NCBI GenBank assembly: GCA_017394885.1
Contig: JAFPWO010000002.1
Coordinates: 1 to 64,000 of the forward strand
Source of the DNA: Lachnospiraceae bacterium
GTDB lineage: Bacteria; Bacillota; Clostridia; Lachnospirales; Lachnospiraceae
Length of the DNA stretch: 64,000 nucleotides
Reading direction: 5' to 3'
The translations under genes were made by a program, and so were the position numbers. Below are positions 8,360 to 17,207 of the stretch, piece by piece (the first letter of the stretch is position 1; every line of letters starts with the position of its first letter). The notes beneath the pieces were generated by a model. The model saw only the letters and a program-made list of their open reading frames with translations, was not told where the DNA came from and did not search any database.

Positions 8360-8851
8360 ATGCAGACCATTTATTTAGCCGGCGGGTGCTTCTGGGGCGC
8401 CCAGAAGTTCTTTGATCAGTTCCCGGGCGTGAAAGAGACGGAAGTGGGCTACGCGAACGGCCCCACGGAAAATCCCAGCTACCAGGACGTCTGCGCGGAC
8501 AGCGGCCATGCCGAGACCGTGCGCATCGTTTTTGATGAAGCGCAGCTGCCGCTTGACGCGCTTCTGGAAAAATATTTCATGATCATCGACCCGGTCTCCG
8601 TGAACCGCCAGGGGCACGACGTCGGGATCCAGTACCGCACCGGAATCTATTATACCCATGCGGCGCAGCGACCCGTAATCGATACTTTCATGGCGGAGGA
8701 GACAAAAAAATATGACCGCCCGCTGGCGGTCGAAGTCGCTCCGTTACAGAACTTTTTCTCCGCGGAAGAATACCATCAGAAGTATCTGGATAAAAACCCC
8801 GGCGGCTACTGCCATGTCCCGGCCAGCCTGCTGCATCTGGAAGACGAATAA
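8360..8851 (+). CDS. msrA: Peptide-methionine (S)-S-oxide reductase
   Basis: Repairs oxidised methionine in proteins, using a catalytic cysteine. The active-site motif GGCFWGAQ places the nucleophile at Cys10; downstream family stretches VGYANG, NPSYQDVC, GHAETV, DPVSVNRQGHDVGIQYRTGIYY and EEYHQKYL are all present. At 163 residues it is a compact MsrA without a fused MsrB domain. The gene has GGAAGGAA before its ATG. Its last codons run into the palindromic repeat at 8845-8883, so that element either inserted at the gene end or replaced the original terminator. Confidence 0.95.
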   Translation: MQTIYLAGGCFWGAQKFFDQFPGVKETEVGYANGPTENPSYQDVCADSGHAETVRIVFDEAQLPLDALLEKYFMIIDPVSVNRQGHDVGIQYRTGIYYTHAAQRPVIDTFMAEETKKYDRPLAVEVAPLQNFFSAEEYHQKYLDKNPGGYCHVPASLLHLEDE

Positions 8852-8883
8852 GACAGTCTGGGGACAGACCCCGATTGTCCCAC
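8845..8883 (+). repeat. Copy 1 of a short palindromic repeat (REP-like)
   Basis: A stem-loop-forming element centred on TGGGGACAGACCCC starts within the last codons of msrA and ends before the ribosome binding site of the next gene. Its left part GAATAAGACAGT is identical to that of copy 2 at 37266-37307, and the centres match when copy 2 is read in reverse complement (TGGGG[A/C]CAGACCC). The right arm here is degenerate. It resembles short interspersed palindromes moved by REP-associated Y1 transposases; that origin is inferred. Confidence 0.6.
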
Positions 8884-8897
8884 GGAAGGAGTGTAAA

Positions 8898-10043
8898 ATG
8901 AATTACAGAGAACTGGGAAAGACCGGCCTGATGCTCAGCGAGGTCGGCTTCGGCGGGGAATGGCTGGAGCGCCACGAAGAGGCGGAATCCGTGGCACTGA
9001 TGCGCTACGCCCACGAAAAGGGCATCAACATTATCGACTGCTGGATGCCGGATCCCAAGTCCCGGGATATCATCGGGAAGGCGATCTGCGACTGCCGGGA
9101 TTCCTGGCATGTGCAGGGGCATTTCGGCTCCACCTGGCAGGACGGGCAGTACGTCCGCACCCGGGACCTTCGCTTTGTGAAGCCGGCTTTCGAAGACCTG
9201 CTCATGCGGCTGAAAACGGACTACATCGACCTCGGCATGATCCATTACATCGATTCCCTCGACGACTGGAACAACGCCATGAACGGGGCATTCCTCGACT
9301 ATGTGCTCGAGATGCATAAAAAGGGGGTCGTCCGGCACATCGGCCTCAGCACGCACAATCCGGTGATCGGCAAGCTGGCCGTACAGACCGGCTTTATCGA
9401 GATGATCCTCTTCAGCATCAACCCGGCCTTCGATATGCGGCCGGCCACCGAGGATATCGACGCGCTGTTCGAAGGCTATGACCAGGCCGACTATGCGGGG
9501 ATCGATCCGGAGCGGGCCCTGTTTTACCGCCTCTGCGAGGAAAAAGGCGTGGGCCTCACCGTCATGAAGGGGTTCTTCGGCGGCCGGCTCTTTCATAAAG
9601 AACAGTCTCCCTTCGGCGTGGCCTTCACGCCGGTGCAGCTGATCCACTACGCGCTGACAAGGCCCGGCGTAGCTTCCGTCCTATGCGGTTTTGACACCAA
9701 AGAGCAGGTGGACGCCGCCGTCGCATACGAAAGCGCCGATGACAGCGAGAAGGACTATGCCTCCGTGCTGGCTTCGGCGCCGCTTCATTCCTACCGGGGG
9801 CAGTGCACCTACTGCGGTCACTGCAAGCCCTGCCCCATGGATATCGATATCGCGATGGTGAATAAGTTTTACGATCTGGCTGCGGCCCAGCCTTCCGTCC
9901 CCGAAAGCGTGCAGGCGCATTATGAAGCGCTGGCGCACACCGCCTCCGAATGCATCGGCTGCCGGGGATGCGAGGCGCGCTGCCCCTTCGGCGTCGCCGT
10001 CGCGGAGCGGATGGAAAAGACCGCGGCACTTTTCGGCTGTTAA
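8898..10043 (+). CDS. Divergent aldo/keto reductase-like ferredoxin-domain protein
   Basis: A 381-residue protein with an aldo/keto reductase-type TIM barrel and a C-terminal two-cluster 4Fe-4S region (CTYCGHCKPCPMD and CIGCRGCEARCPFG). Unlike the reductase at 2713-3759, the catalytic tetrad is incomplete: Asp47 is present, but the position of the catalytic Tyr reads Asp (IIDCWMPD) and the Lys position falls in HVQGHFGS, with no lysine; a His is kept near residue 116. It may be an electron-transfer or non-reductase variant. ATG 8898 is chosen over the upstream frame because it follows ACGGAAGGAG and aligns with the family start MNYRELGKTGL. It converges on the ABC operon with a 5-bp gap. Confidence 0.82.
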   Translation: MNYRELGKTGLMLSEVGFGGEWLERHEEAESVALMRYAHEKGINIIDCWMPDPKSRDIIGKAICDCRDSWHVQGHFGSTWQDGQYVRTRDLRFVKPAFEDLLMRLKTDYIDLGMIHYIDSLDDWNNAMNGAFLDYVLEMHKKGVVRHIGLSTHNPVIGKLAVQTGFIEMILFSINPAFDMRPATEDIDALFEGYDQADYAGIDPERALFYRLCEEKGVGLTVMKGFFGGRLFHKEQSPFGVAFTPVQLIHYALTRPGVASVLCGFDTKEQVDAAVAYESADDSEKDYASVLASAPLHSYRGQCTYCGHCKPCPMDIDIAMVNKFYDLAAAQPSVPESVQAHYEALAHTASECIGCRGCEARCPFGVAVAERMEKTAALFGC

Positions 10044-10048
10044 AATAC

Positions 10049-10717
10049 TCAGCCTTCCAGCACCCCGTCGCGGATGGTATAGATCGCATCCATGCGGGCG
10101 GCAATCTCAGGGTCGTGTGTGATGATGATCACGCAGCGGCCCTCTTCGTGTGCCAGCCGCAGCAGGATGTCCACCACTTGCGCGGAATTTCCCTCGTCCA
10201 GGTTGCCGGTGGGCTCATCGGCCAGGATCAGCTCATTCCCGGCCGCGAGGGCCCGGGCAATGGCCACGCGCTGCTGCTCGCCGCCGGACAGCTGCGGCGG
10301 GAAGCGCTTGAACTGATCCGGGGTGATCCCCACCGCCGTCAGCTCCTTCTCCGCGCGCTCCTTTGCCTCCTTATTCGGGATGCCCTTGAGCTTCATGGAA
10401 TAGCAGACGTTCTCCATCACGGTCAGCAGCGGGAACAGATTGTAGTTCTGATAGATCACTGCCGCATTGTCCCGCCGGTAGGCGTCGCGGTTCATTTCTT
10501 TGGTGCTCTGGCCGTCATAAAGGATCTGCCCGCCGCCGGGAAGCTCCAGGCCCGCCATCAGGGACAGGAGGGTCGTCTTTCCGCTGCCGCTTTTCCCCAC
10601 GATCGCATAGGCTTTGCCGCGCTCAAACGTGCAGTCCGCCTTTTTGACCGCGGGAACGGTCTGATATTTGTTCCTGTAGGAATAACTTACATTTTCCACC
10701 GTCAATACGTTATCCAT
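10049..10717 (-). CDS. ABC transporter ATP-binding protein (MacB/LolD type)
   Basis: Nucleotide-binding subunit of 222 residues for an FtsX-type ABC transporter at the cytoplasmic face. Walker A GKSGSGKT (residues 41-48), Q-loop region YQNYNLFP, signature [10 protein letters not shown], Walker [10 protein letters not shown] and the switch His in IITHDPE are all intact. It is the last gene of a seven-gene minus-strand operon led by blaI and lies 6 bp after the 414-residue permease. Only one ATPase is present for two permease pairs, so it probably serves both. MacB-like systems export or extract peptides and lipids or transmit envelope signals; the substrate is unknown here. Confidence 0.93.
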   Translation of the reverse strand: MDNVLTVENVSYSYRNKYQTVPAVKKADCTFERGKAYAIVGKSGSGKTTLLSLMAGLELPGGGQILYDGQSTKEMNRDAYRRDNAAVIYQNYNLFPLLTVMENVCYSMKLKGIPNKEAKERAEKELTAVGITPDQFKRFPPQLSGGEQQRVAIARALAAGNELILADEPTGNLDEGNSAQVVDILLRLAHEEGRCVIIITHDPEIAARMDAIYTIRDGVLEG

Positions 10718-10723
10718 ACTCTT

Positions 10724-11968
10724 CTACTCCTGAGTTCTTAATAGTTTCGTCGGGGCGGCGAGGGCGGGCCGCAGCACCGCCAGCAGGCAGCCGGTAAAGT
10801 GACAGCCGAAATAGATAAGCGCCGGTTCGGGCTGTTTCATGAGAAGGCCCACAACCAGGCTCCCCAGCGCCGGAAGGAGCAGCTGCTCCGCAAGCACCAT
10901 GACGCCAAGCCGCATCGGCCCTACTCCAAGTGTCCGCATGAGCGCGTACGTTCTTGTCTCGCCGCGGACCGCCAGATATCCCACCAGAAGGCCTGTCAGA
11001 AGACTTAAGGCCAGACTTACCGGGATCAGCCGGTCGATCTGCTTTATATTCTGTTCCATCTCCCGCATGGTCAGGCGGTAAACATTGTCCTTGACCACCA
11101 GTCCCGCGCGGCTGGAAAAGGAAGAAGGCTCCGGTACGGTAAAGACCTTCATCGCCGTTTCCTTCAACTCCTCCGCTTTGGTATTATCCTTTAAGAAAAA
11201 AGCGATCGAGTCCACCGATACAGTCGATGAAATTTCATAACCTACCCGCTGCGCGCAGGTATAAGGGACCAGCAGCGTTCTTCCGTCTCCTTTATACCAG
11301 CCGACGACCGTAAATGCCGCACGGCCTTCGTTTCGGGTAGAGTCGTCCTTCGTGTACGGACTGCTCAGTAAAAAGGTGATCGTCGCGCCTCTGAGCTTCT
11401 CATAATCGCCCTCCGGGACCAGGCAGATATTCTCATCGCAATGGAAAAAGTCCTCCATGCTGCTGGAATAAGCGCCGCCCTCCGCCGGGTCGGTCAGCCC
11501 GCTGCAGACCGGATCGGAAAGGCCGAAAAGTATGGTATAGGGACTGGAAACATACTCTGCCTTGCGTATGACTTCTGTAACGTTGCCGAATGAATCGTAC
11601 TGCCAGCTGACCACATCCTCCAGATCGTCTTCGGTGAAGGGACCGTCCTCGCCCGGAATGATCCCCTGGATATACAATTCCCGGGTGACTCGCAGGTCTT
11701 TGATATAACTGCCGATCCCTGTTTCTTCATCCTCCACAAATTCGATAAAACGCCGGTGGAGCCGGAGGCCCTGGGTATTAATGCCCCGGGAATCCGTTAC
11801 GGTGCAGAGGATCTGATAGCTGTCCCGGATCTCACGGATGCCCGCCTCCTGCTCGCTGCGGTACCGTACCAGAAAACAGAGCACAAAACACATGGCGCCG
11901 GCCAGAATCAGCCCGGTAAGTGAGAGGAAGGGGCGGCGGATGATCCGTTTAAAAACACTTGCGATCAT
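10724..11968 (-). CDS. FtsX-family ABC transporter permease, short type, copy B
   Basis: A 414-residue membrane protein with an N-terminal TM (residues about 13-32), a large extracytoplasmic domain and a C-terminal FtsX-like membrane unit ending ALAAPTKLLRTQE. It is a paralogue of the gene at 14019-15176: the C-terminal 120 residues are nearly the same (ETRTYALMRTLG, EQLLLPALGSL, LLAVLRPALAAPTKLLR), while the extracytoplasmic domain has diverged. It has only one FtsX-type C-terminal unit, so it should pair with the long permease encoded 3 bp upstream. Confidence 0.85.
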   Translation of the reverse strand: MIASVFKRIIRRPFLSLTGLILAGAMCFVLCFLVRYRSEQEAGIREIRDSYQILCTVTDSRGINTQGLRLHRRFIEFVEDEETGIGSYIKDLRVTRELYIQGIIPGEDGPFTEDDLEDVVSWQYDSFGNVTEVIRKAEYVSSPYTILFGLSDPVCSGLTDPAEGGAYSSSMEDFFHCDENICLVPEGDYEKLRGATITFLLSSPYTKDDSTRNEGRAAFTVVGWYKGDGRTLLVPYTCAQRVGYEISSTVSVDSIAFFLKDNTKAEELKETAMKVFTVPEPSSFSSRAGLVVKDNVYRLTMREMEQNIKQIDRLIPVSLALSLLTGLLVGYLAVRGETRTYALMRTLGVGPMRLGVMVLAEQLLLPALGSLVVGLLMKQPEPALIYFGCHFTGCLLAVLRPALAAPTKLLRTQE

Positions 11969-11971
11969 AGG

Positions 11972-13963
11972 CTATCCCTCCATCAGTTTCCGCGGCGGGC
12001 GCTTCAGAAGCAGCGCCGTGTGCAGAAGGAGCAGGAGCGCCATAAGTGCAAGCTGCGCACCGGCGATCAGAAGCAGCTGCCGGTCACTTAAGCGGCTGGC
12101 GCTCATCAGAGTGCGGATCTGTGCTTTTGCGAGGGCCGCGGCGTTCTCTTCCATACTTGCCTCGATCCCGGCCAGGGCATCCTCCAGGATCCCCTGCTGC
12201 ACCTTTTCCATGATCCGCCGGCCGGCTTCGCTCCCGAGGACGATCCCGCCCAGGGCGACCAGGAAACCACTGCCCCACAGGTACGCGCCGCAGCGGCCCG
12301 AAGTCGTGCCCAGCGACCGCATGGTCCCGAGCGTCGTTTTTTCACCGCCCTGGAACATCAGCAGATAAAAGATCTGGAAGAAGCAGCAGGCGAGCAAAGA
12401 CAAAATCAGCAGCCGTCCCATGGAACGGACCGTGACATTTAAGTTTTCCTGCACGGCTTCATAGCCCTGATCGAAGGTGTAGAACTCGCCTTCAATAGGA
12501 GAGGCTTCCATCGCCGCCTGAAATTCGCTGACTTTGCCGTTCACCAGTTCGAAGCTGAATGTCAGGCCGAAAAAGTCACCTTCTTCGGGCAGATCGCCTG
12601 CCGCCCCGGCGATCTGCGCCTTCCGGGGGATAAAAACGGTGTTGGGCGTAAAGTCATAGCTGCCTTCCGCCCAGTTTTCCTCCAGTTCGTAGATCCCGAC
12701 CAGGGTAAAGGTCTCCTCCGGCCCGTAAACCTGATTCATGTTCAGGATATCGATCGAAGGGTTGTTGACCGTCTTGTTATAAGCCAGCAGCCCCCGCAGC
12801 GGAGCCAGCCCGGACAGCGTGCCGGTATATTCAAAAGCCCCGTTGTATTGCTGAAGAGAAAGCGTATCTCCGATTTTCAGTTTCGCCCGGTCCGCGATCT
12901 GTCTTGATACAATCAGTACGCGGCTGCCGTTTTCATATTCCTCTTCGGTAAACGCGCGGCCTTCTTTGATGACGGCCCGCTGACTTAAGAAGGAATACAT
13001 GGTCTCGAGCTTATCGGTTCCGATCACGGGAAGCGAATGCTGCTGCGTTTCCCAAGTCTTGCGGAAATCCCGCCAGATCTCATGTTGCGTATTTTCAAAG
13101 AAGCTTTCGGGATCGGCCTTGACGGCTTCCCCGCCATCCTCCAGCAGCTGTGCCGCCGGAAACGCATAGACCGTATCCGGATGTACCGGGTTTTCGGGGC
13201 TTCGGTAGGAAGCGGGATAATCGTACCCGCCCATCAGAATGCCATCCGCGACCCGGACGCCGCCCAGCACCAGCACCTGGCGGTAATCCGTGTAGAGACT
13301 GGAAAACAGCTGATTTCCCGCGTCGTAGTACCCGGAGAAAACATAGCTTTTTCCTTCCTGGAAAAAATCTGCTGCTTCCTGGTCCGTCAGATAAACAACG
13401 ATATGAAAGCTGCCGTTATAACGAAGCGCGCTGTCCACCATCGCCATGGTACTGCAGTATTCCGAACCAAGCAGAAGGATCTCGTCCAGCTTTACCGTAT
13501 ACACACAGAGTTCTCCGGCCCGTGCCGGTCCCGGCATCGGATTTCCGGGGTCGATACTGATGCCGTACGCGAGCGTTCCGCTGAGGACCGCATTACAATA
13601 CGGACGGCGGTCGCCGTGCCCCGCGAACATCTCGTGGCGGTTCATCTCGATCAGCGGCTGAAAAAGCGGGGAAGATGCCGCACTGACGGTATGCAGCCGC
13701 AGCGCTTTGACGCTGTCCAGGGATTCGACCCATGCCGCGTCTTCTTTCGTGAAGTGACGGTCCGTGACCGCACCGTAATAATTCCCCCGCGGATCGATCC
13801 GCGCGGCAACAGCGGTGTGGGACGCATCCAGCGTCTTTGCCATCCGGCTTGTGGAGAGCCACATGGAGACGGCCGTAAGAAGAAAGGCGCTGACAACCGC
13901 GCAGAGGATCAGCCACAAAGCCGTGGTCAGCGGTTTTCGCAGCAGACGTTTCCGGATATCCAT
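11972..13963 (-). CDS. FtsX-family ABC transporter permease, long type, copy B
   Basis: A 663-residue membrane protein: N-terminal TM (about residues 14-35), a long extracytoplasmic region of some 480 residues, then three C-terminal TM segments of the FtsX type including LGTMRSLGTTSGRCG, ending PPRKLMEG. Its N-terminus (MDIRKRLLRKPL) and C-terminus closely match the 670-residue protein at 15180-17192, showing a shared duplication. The extracytoplasmic parts keep the pattern VRxHALSAASSP/VKALRLHTVSAAS, PVIGT, ETMYxFL and VGDTL. It has a strong AAGGAGG site and a candidate private promoter at 13994-14022. Confidence 0.85.
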   Translation of the reverse strand: MDIRKRLLRKPLTTALWLILCAVVSAFLLTAVSMWLSTSRMAKTLDASHTAVAARIDPRGNYYGAVTDRHFTKEDAAWVESLDSVKALRLHTVSAASSPLFQPLIEMNRHEMFAGHGDRRPYCNAVLSGTLAYGISIDPGNPMPGPARAGELCVYTVKLDEILLLGSEYCSTMAMVDSALRYNGSFHIVVYLTDQEAADFFQEGKSYVFSGYYDAGNQLFSSLYTDYRQVLVLGGVRVADGILMGGYDYPASYRSPENPVHPDTVYAFPAAQLLEDGGEAVKADPESFFENTQHEIWRDFRKTWETQQHSLPVIGTDKLETMYSFLSQRAVIKEGRAFTEEEYENGSRVLIVSRQIADRAKLKIGDTLSLQQYNGAFEYTGTLSGLAPLRGLLAYNKTVNNPSIDILNMNQVYGPEETFTLVGIYELEENWAEGSYDFTPNTVFIPRKAQIAGAAGDLPEEGDFFGLTFSFELVNGKVSEFQAAMEASPIEGEFYTFDQGYEAVQENLNVTVRSMGRLLILSLLACCFFQIFYLLMFQGGEKTTLGTMRSLGTTSGRCGAYLWGSGFLVALGGIVLGSEAGRRIMEKVQQGILEDALAGIEASMEENAAALAKAQIRTLMSASRLSDRQLLLIAGAQLALMALLLLLHTALLLKRPPRKLMEG

Positions 13964-13993
13964 GCTTTCCTCCTTCCGTCAATTCATGGATAC

Positions 13994-14022
13994 AGTATAG
14001 CATGGAACGGGCCGTCTGTCAT
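13994..14022 (-). promoter_or_regulatory. Candidate internal promoter between the two permease pairs
   Basis: On the minus strand ATGACA (14017-14022), a 17-bp spacer and TATACT (13994-13999) with an upstream TGC (extended -10). The -35 overlaps the last codons of the upstream permease. It would allow the second permease pair and the ATPase to be made independently of the blaI promoter. The 55-bp gap it occupies is the only sizeable gap in the operon. Confidence 0.55.
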
Positions 14023-15176
14023 TCCTGTACTCTCAGCAATTTCGTCGGGGCGGCGAGAGCCGGCCGCAGCACCGCGAGCAGACATCCGATACAGTGACAG
14101 CCGAAATAGAGCAGCGCGGGCTGAAGCTGTTTCGTCAGCAGGCCCACCGCCAGGCTTCCCAGCGCCGGAAGAAGCAGCTGCTCCAGCAGTACCGTGCCGG
14201 CAAGCCTTACCGGCCCCATCCCCAGCGTCCGCATCAGCGCGTAGGTTTTCGTCTCCCCGCGGACCGCCAGGAAACCCATCAGGAAACCGACGGCCAGGCT
14301 TAAGAAAACGCTGACCGGGATCAGACGCTCCGTCTGCTGCACATTCTGCTGCAGCTCCGTCATCGCCGCAAGGTACTGCCGGTCCTCGATCGTGAGTCCC
14401 GGTTTGAAACTCATCTCCGAGGGATCCGGGGTCACGAACTGCTCCATGCCCTTCTCCCGCACCAGGTCCGCCTGTGAATTATCCTTCAGGAGGAAGGAAA
14501 TCGAGTCCACGCTGATGGTATCTGTGATCCGGCGTCCCAGCTCCTGGGCCGTATCAAAAGGAATATAGATATTCTCTCCCGCCCCGCGGACCCAGCCGAC
14601 CACGGTCAGCTCGAAATCCATCCGCAGAGAGTCATTCACGCTCCCGGTCCCTTCCGTTTTTCGATACGGATTGTCCAGGGTGACCGGGATGGTTTTTCCG
14701 GCATAGTCTGCATAGTACGCTTCCGGGATCAGACACCAGTATTCCCTGCTTTCAAAAAAGTCGTTTTCCGTACAGAAATACGCTCCGTTCCATGCCGGGT
14801 CCAGGACTTTGGCAGCCCGGGGCGAATTCACACCGATCGCCAGCCCTTTCGCTTTTTCTTCCGGGATATCCCAGGTGAGCGTCAGTTCCTTAGTCATCCG
14901 TACGTCCTTGATGTACGCGCCGAGGCCGTTGTCTTCATCTTCAATGAATTCCAGATAGCGTTTGTGCAGCCGCAGATGATCGTCCCGCCCGCCGCGGGCG
15001 TCGGTGATCACGCCCCGGATCTCATAGCTGTCCCGCATCTCCGCGAGCCGGCGCTCCTGGCTGTCCCGGTAGCCCGATAAAAAGCAGAGGACAAAGCAAA
15101 GCGCGCAGGCAAAGGCCAGCCCGGCCAGCGAAAGCGCGGGGCAGCGCAGGATCCGTTTTCCCAGGTATGTCATCAT
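14019..15176 (-). CDS. FtsX-family ABC transporter permease, short type, copy A
   Basis: A 385-residue paralogue of the protein at 10724-11968. It has an N-terminal TM (about residues 14-31), an extracytoplasmic domain and a C-terminal FtsX-like unit ending ALAAPTKLLRVQE. Shared stretches include LRLHKRYLEFIEDED, GAYIKDVRMTKEL, ISVDSISFLLKDN and the complete C-terminal membrane unit. Together with the 670-residue long permease 3 bp upstream it forms the first of two permease pairs. The copies differ mainly in the external domain, pointing to different ligands or partial redundancy. Confidence 0.85.
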   Translation of the reverse strand: MMTYLGKRILRCPALSLAGLAFACALCFVLCFLSGYRDSQERRLAEMRDSYEIRGVITDARGGRDDHLRLHKRYLEFIEDEDNGLGAYIKDVRMTKELTLTWDIPEEKAKGLAIGVNSPRAAKVLDPAWNGAYFCTENDFFESREYWCLIPEAYYADYAGKTIPVTLDNPYRKTEGTGSVNDSLRMDFELTVVGWVRGAGENIYIPFDTAQELGRRITDTISVDSISFLLKDNSQADLVREKGMEQFVTPDPSEMSFKPGLTIEDRQYLAAMTELQQNVQQTERLIPVSVFLSLAVGFLMGFLAVRGETKTYALMRTLGMGPVRLAGTVLLEQLLLPALGSLAVGLLTKQLQPALLYFGCHCIGCLLAVLRPALAAPTKLLRVQE

Positions 15177-15179
15177 GCG

Positions 15180-17192
15180 CTATCCCTCCATCAGCTTTCT
15201 GGACGACCGGCGGCAGAGGATCACGCTGTGGATCATCAGAGCCAGGCAGAGGATCAGAAGCGCCGCGCCGGCAGCCGCAGCCAGCTGCGCGGGTCCTAGG
15301 CTCCCTGCCGAAAGAAGCTTCGCGATCTCCGCTTCCGAAGCCGCGAGCTGTTCGGCTTCCAGGGTATGATCCAGTCCCGCAGCGGCGTCCCGCAGGATCG
15401 ATTCCTGCACCGTCCGGATCACCCGGCTGCCGGCGGCGATTCCGATCAGCGTCCCTGCCGCGGCGACGATCAGTCCGCTGCCCGCCAGATACCGGCAGGT
15501 GCGGGCTCTTGTCACGCCCAGAGAACGCATCGTTCCGATATTCTTCTTTTCACTCCCCTGGAACATCAGCACGAACAGCAGGAGGAAGACGCCCCAGCCC
15601 GCTGCAGAGAGGACCATCAGGCGGGTCATGGAAGCCCGCATATTCCGGACGTTCTTCTGCACGTCCTCAAAGCCCTGGTCGAAGGCAAAAAACTCACGCT
15701 TGTACGGAGAATTCTCCAGCGCGGTATTGAAATCATTCATATGGCCGCTCTTTAATTCCACACTGAGCAGCATGCCGTAGATATCGCGGCCGCCCGTCTC
15801 CTTCGGAATCTCGCCGAACGCGCCGTCCATCTGCGCCTTCTTCGGGATGAACACGGTATTGGGCCCGAAATCGTACGGCCCGTAACTCCAGTCGGAAAGA
15901 AGCTCGTAGAGGCCTACGACGGTAAATTCCTCCTCCAGCCGTCTCTCGAGCGGAGCCGTACAGAGCGCATCCACGGAAGGGTCATTGTAATATTCGCCCG
16001 GCTTCATCAGGAAGCGGGATTCATTGGTTCCGAACTGCCCCGCCTGCCCATAAAGACACAAATACTGGGAAAGGCGCAGCGTATCTCCCACTTTCAGCCC
16101 GCACTGTTCCGCGAGCTTTTTCGAAAGGATCAGGACGCCTGCCCCGGTCTCATATTCCTCGGCGGTAAAGCTCCGGCCTTCGGTGATCTTCGCACGGTCC
16201 GTCAGAAAGGCATACATCGTTTCCAGATACTCGGTCCCGATCACCGGCAGGCTGTGCATCTGCCGCATCCAGGCGTCCCGGTAGCTGCGCCAGATCTCAT
16301 GCTCCGTATTGTTAAAGAAATCCTCCGGATCGCCGTCCCAGCGCTCGGCGGCGGGCAGCGTGTATGCTTCATCCGCCTGGCTGATCTGCGCGCTGTTGGG
16401 CCCCATACTGCCCGGCAGGAAAAGGATATTGCGGTTCAGCAGCATATCTTCTCCCCAGACCAGATTGCCCAGATACAGCAGCTGGTTTTTGTATACGTCG
16501 CCCTGCCGTACCGCAGGGAAAAGCTTGCGGCCCGGATCGTAGCAGCCGGCAAAAATATAGGTCCTGCCGACTTCAAAGTACGTGGCCGGGGAGGGAGGGA
16601 TGATCAGCTCTTCCGGGTGGGCCGGATCAAATTCCAAATCGCTGTATTCCGTATCGATATACGCGGTAAAACGCCCCGCCTCTTCCAGAACCCGGCGCGC
16701 GCCGCAGCGCTCATACTCTTCGCCCAGAAGCAGGATCTTTTTCAGGTCCAACGTGACGGCGACGCTCCTTCCGCTGTCACGGATCTCACAGCATTCCCCG
16801 GCAAAAGCCGCGTAGCTGTAAGGCAGCATGTTTCCGTTTGCCCGGTAGCCGGACTTCTGATCCATTTCCAGGACCGGGGTAAAGGAAGGCGAAGACGCCG
16901 CGCTTAACGCATGGATGCGGACCGCTTCCACACTGTCCAGGCTTTCCAGCCAGTTCCTGTCTTCTTCCGTAAAATACCGTTCCTCCGCAGTCGGAAATCG
17001 TCCTTCTCCCTCCAGCAGCTGATCGCTCCGCACCGCGATCGCCATGTTATTATCCTTTAAGCTTTCCAGCAGGCGGGAGGTGGAATATCGCAGGGAGATC
17101 CCCACCAGCAGGAAGGCGCTCATGACCGCAGCAAGCAGCAGCCACAAAAGCGTATTGAGCGGCCTGCGCAGCAGACGTTTCCAGATATCCAT
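15180..17192 (-). CDS. FtsX-family ABC transporter permease, long type, copy A
   Basis: A 670-residue paralogue of the protein at 11972-13963. N-terminal TM (about residues 14-34), extracytoplasmic region of about 490 residues, and a C-terminal FtsX-type unit with IGTMRSLGVTRARTC, ending SSRKLMEG. Conserved with its sibling: MDIWKRLLRRPLNT start, ALSAASSPSFTPVLEMD, EHEIWR, SLPVIGTEYLETMYAFL and the KVGDTL motif. It follows the M56 peptidase gene by 15 bp and precedes the short permease by 3 bp, which strongly suggests joint regulation by BlaI. Confidence 0.85.
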   Translation of the reverse strand: MDIWKRLLRRPLNTLLWLLLAAVMSAFLLVGISLRYSTSRLLESLKDNNMAIAVRSDQLLEGEGRFPTAEERYFTEEDRNWLESLDSVEAVRIHALSAASSPSFTPVLEMDQKSGYRANGNMLPYSYAAFAGECCEIRDSGRSVAVTLDLKKILLLGEEYERCGARRVLEEAGRFTAYIDTEYSDLEFDPAHPEELIIPPSPATYFEVGRTYIFAGCYDPGRKLFPAVRQGDVYKNQLLYLGNLVWGEDMLLNRNILFLPGSMGPNSAQISQADEAYTLPAAERWDGDPEDFFNNTEHEIWRSYRDAWMRQMHSLPVIGTEYLETMYAFLTDRAKITEGRSFTAEEYETGAGVLILSKKLAEQCGLKVGDTLRLSQYLCLYGQAGQFGTNESRFLMKPGEYYNDPSVDALCTAPLERRLEEEFTVVGLYELLSDWSYGPYDFGPNTVFIPKKAQMDGAFGEIPKETGGRDIYGMLLSVELKSGHMNDFNTALENSPYKREFFAFDQGFEDVQKNVRNMRASMTRLMVLSAAGWGVFLLLFVLMFQGSEKKNIGTMRSLGVTRARTCRYLAGSGLIVAAAGTLIGIAAGSRVIRTVQESILRDAAAGLDHTLEAEQLAASEAEIAKLLSAGSLGPAQLAAAAGAALLILCLALMIHSVILCRRSSRKLMEG

Positions 17193-17207
17193 GCCCCTCT
17201 CCTTCCG

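Noticed and set aside
8712..8897. N-terminal extension of the second aldo/keto reductase into msrA
   Set aside because: It overlaps msrA in another frame; the ribosome binding site and family N-terminus are at 8898.
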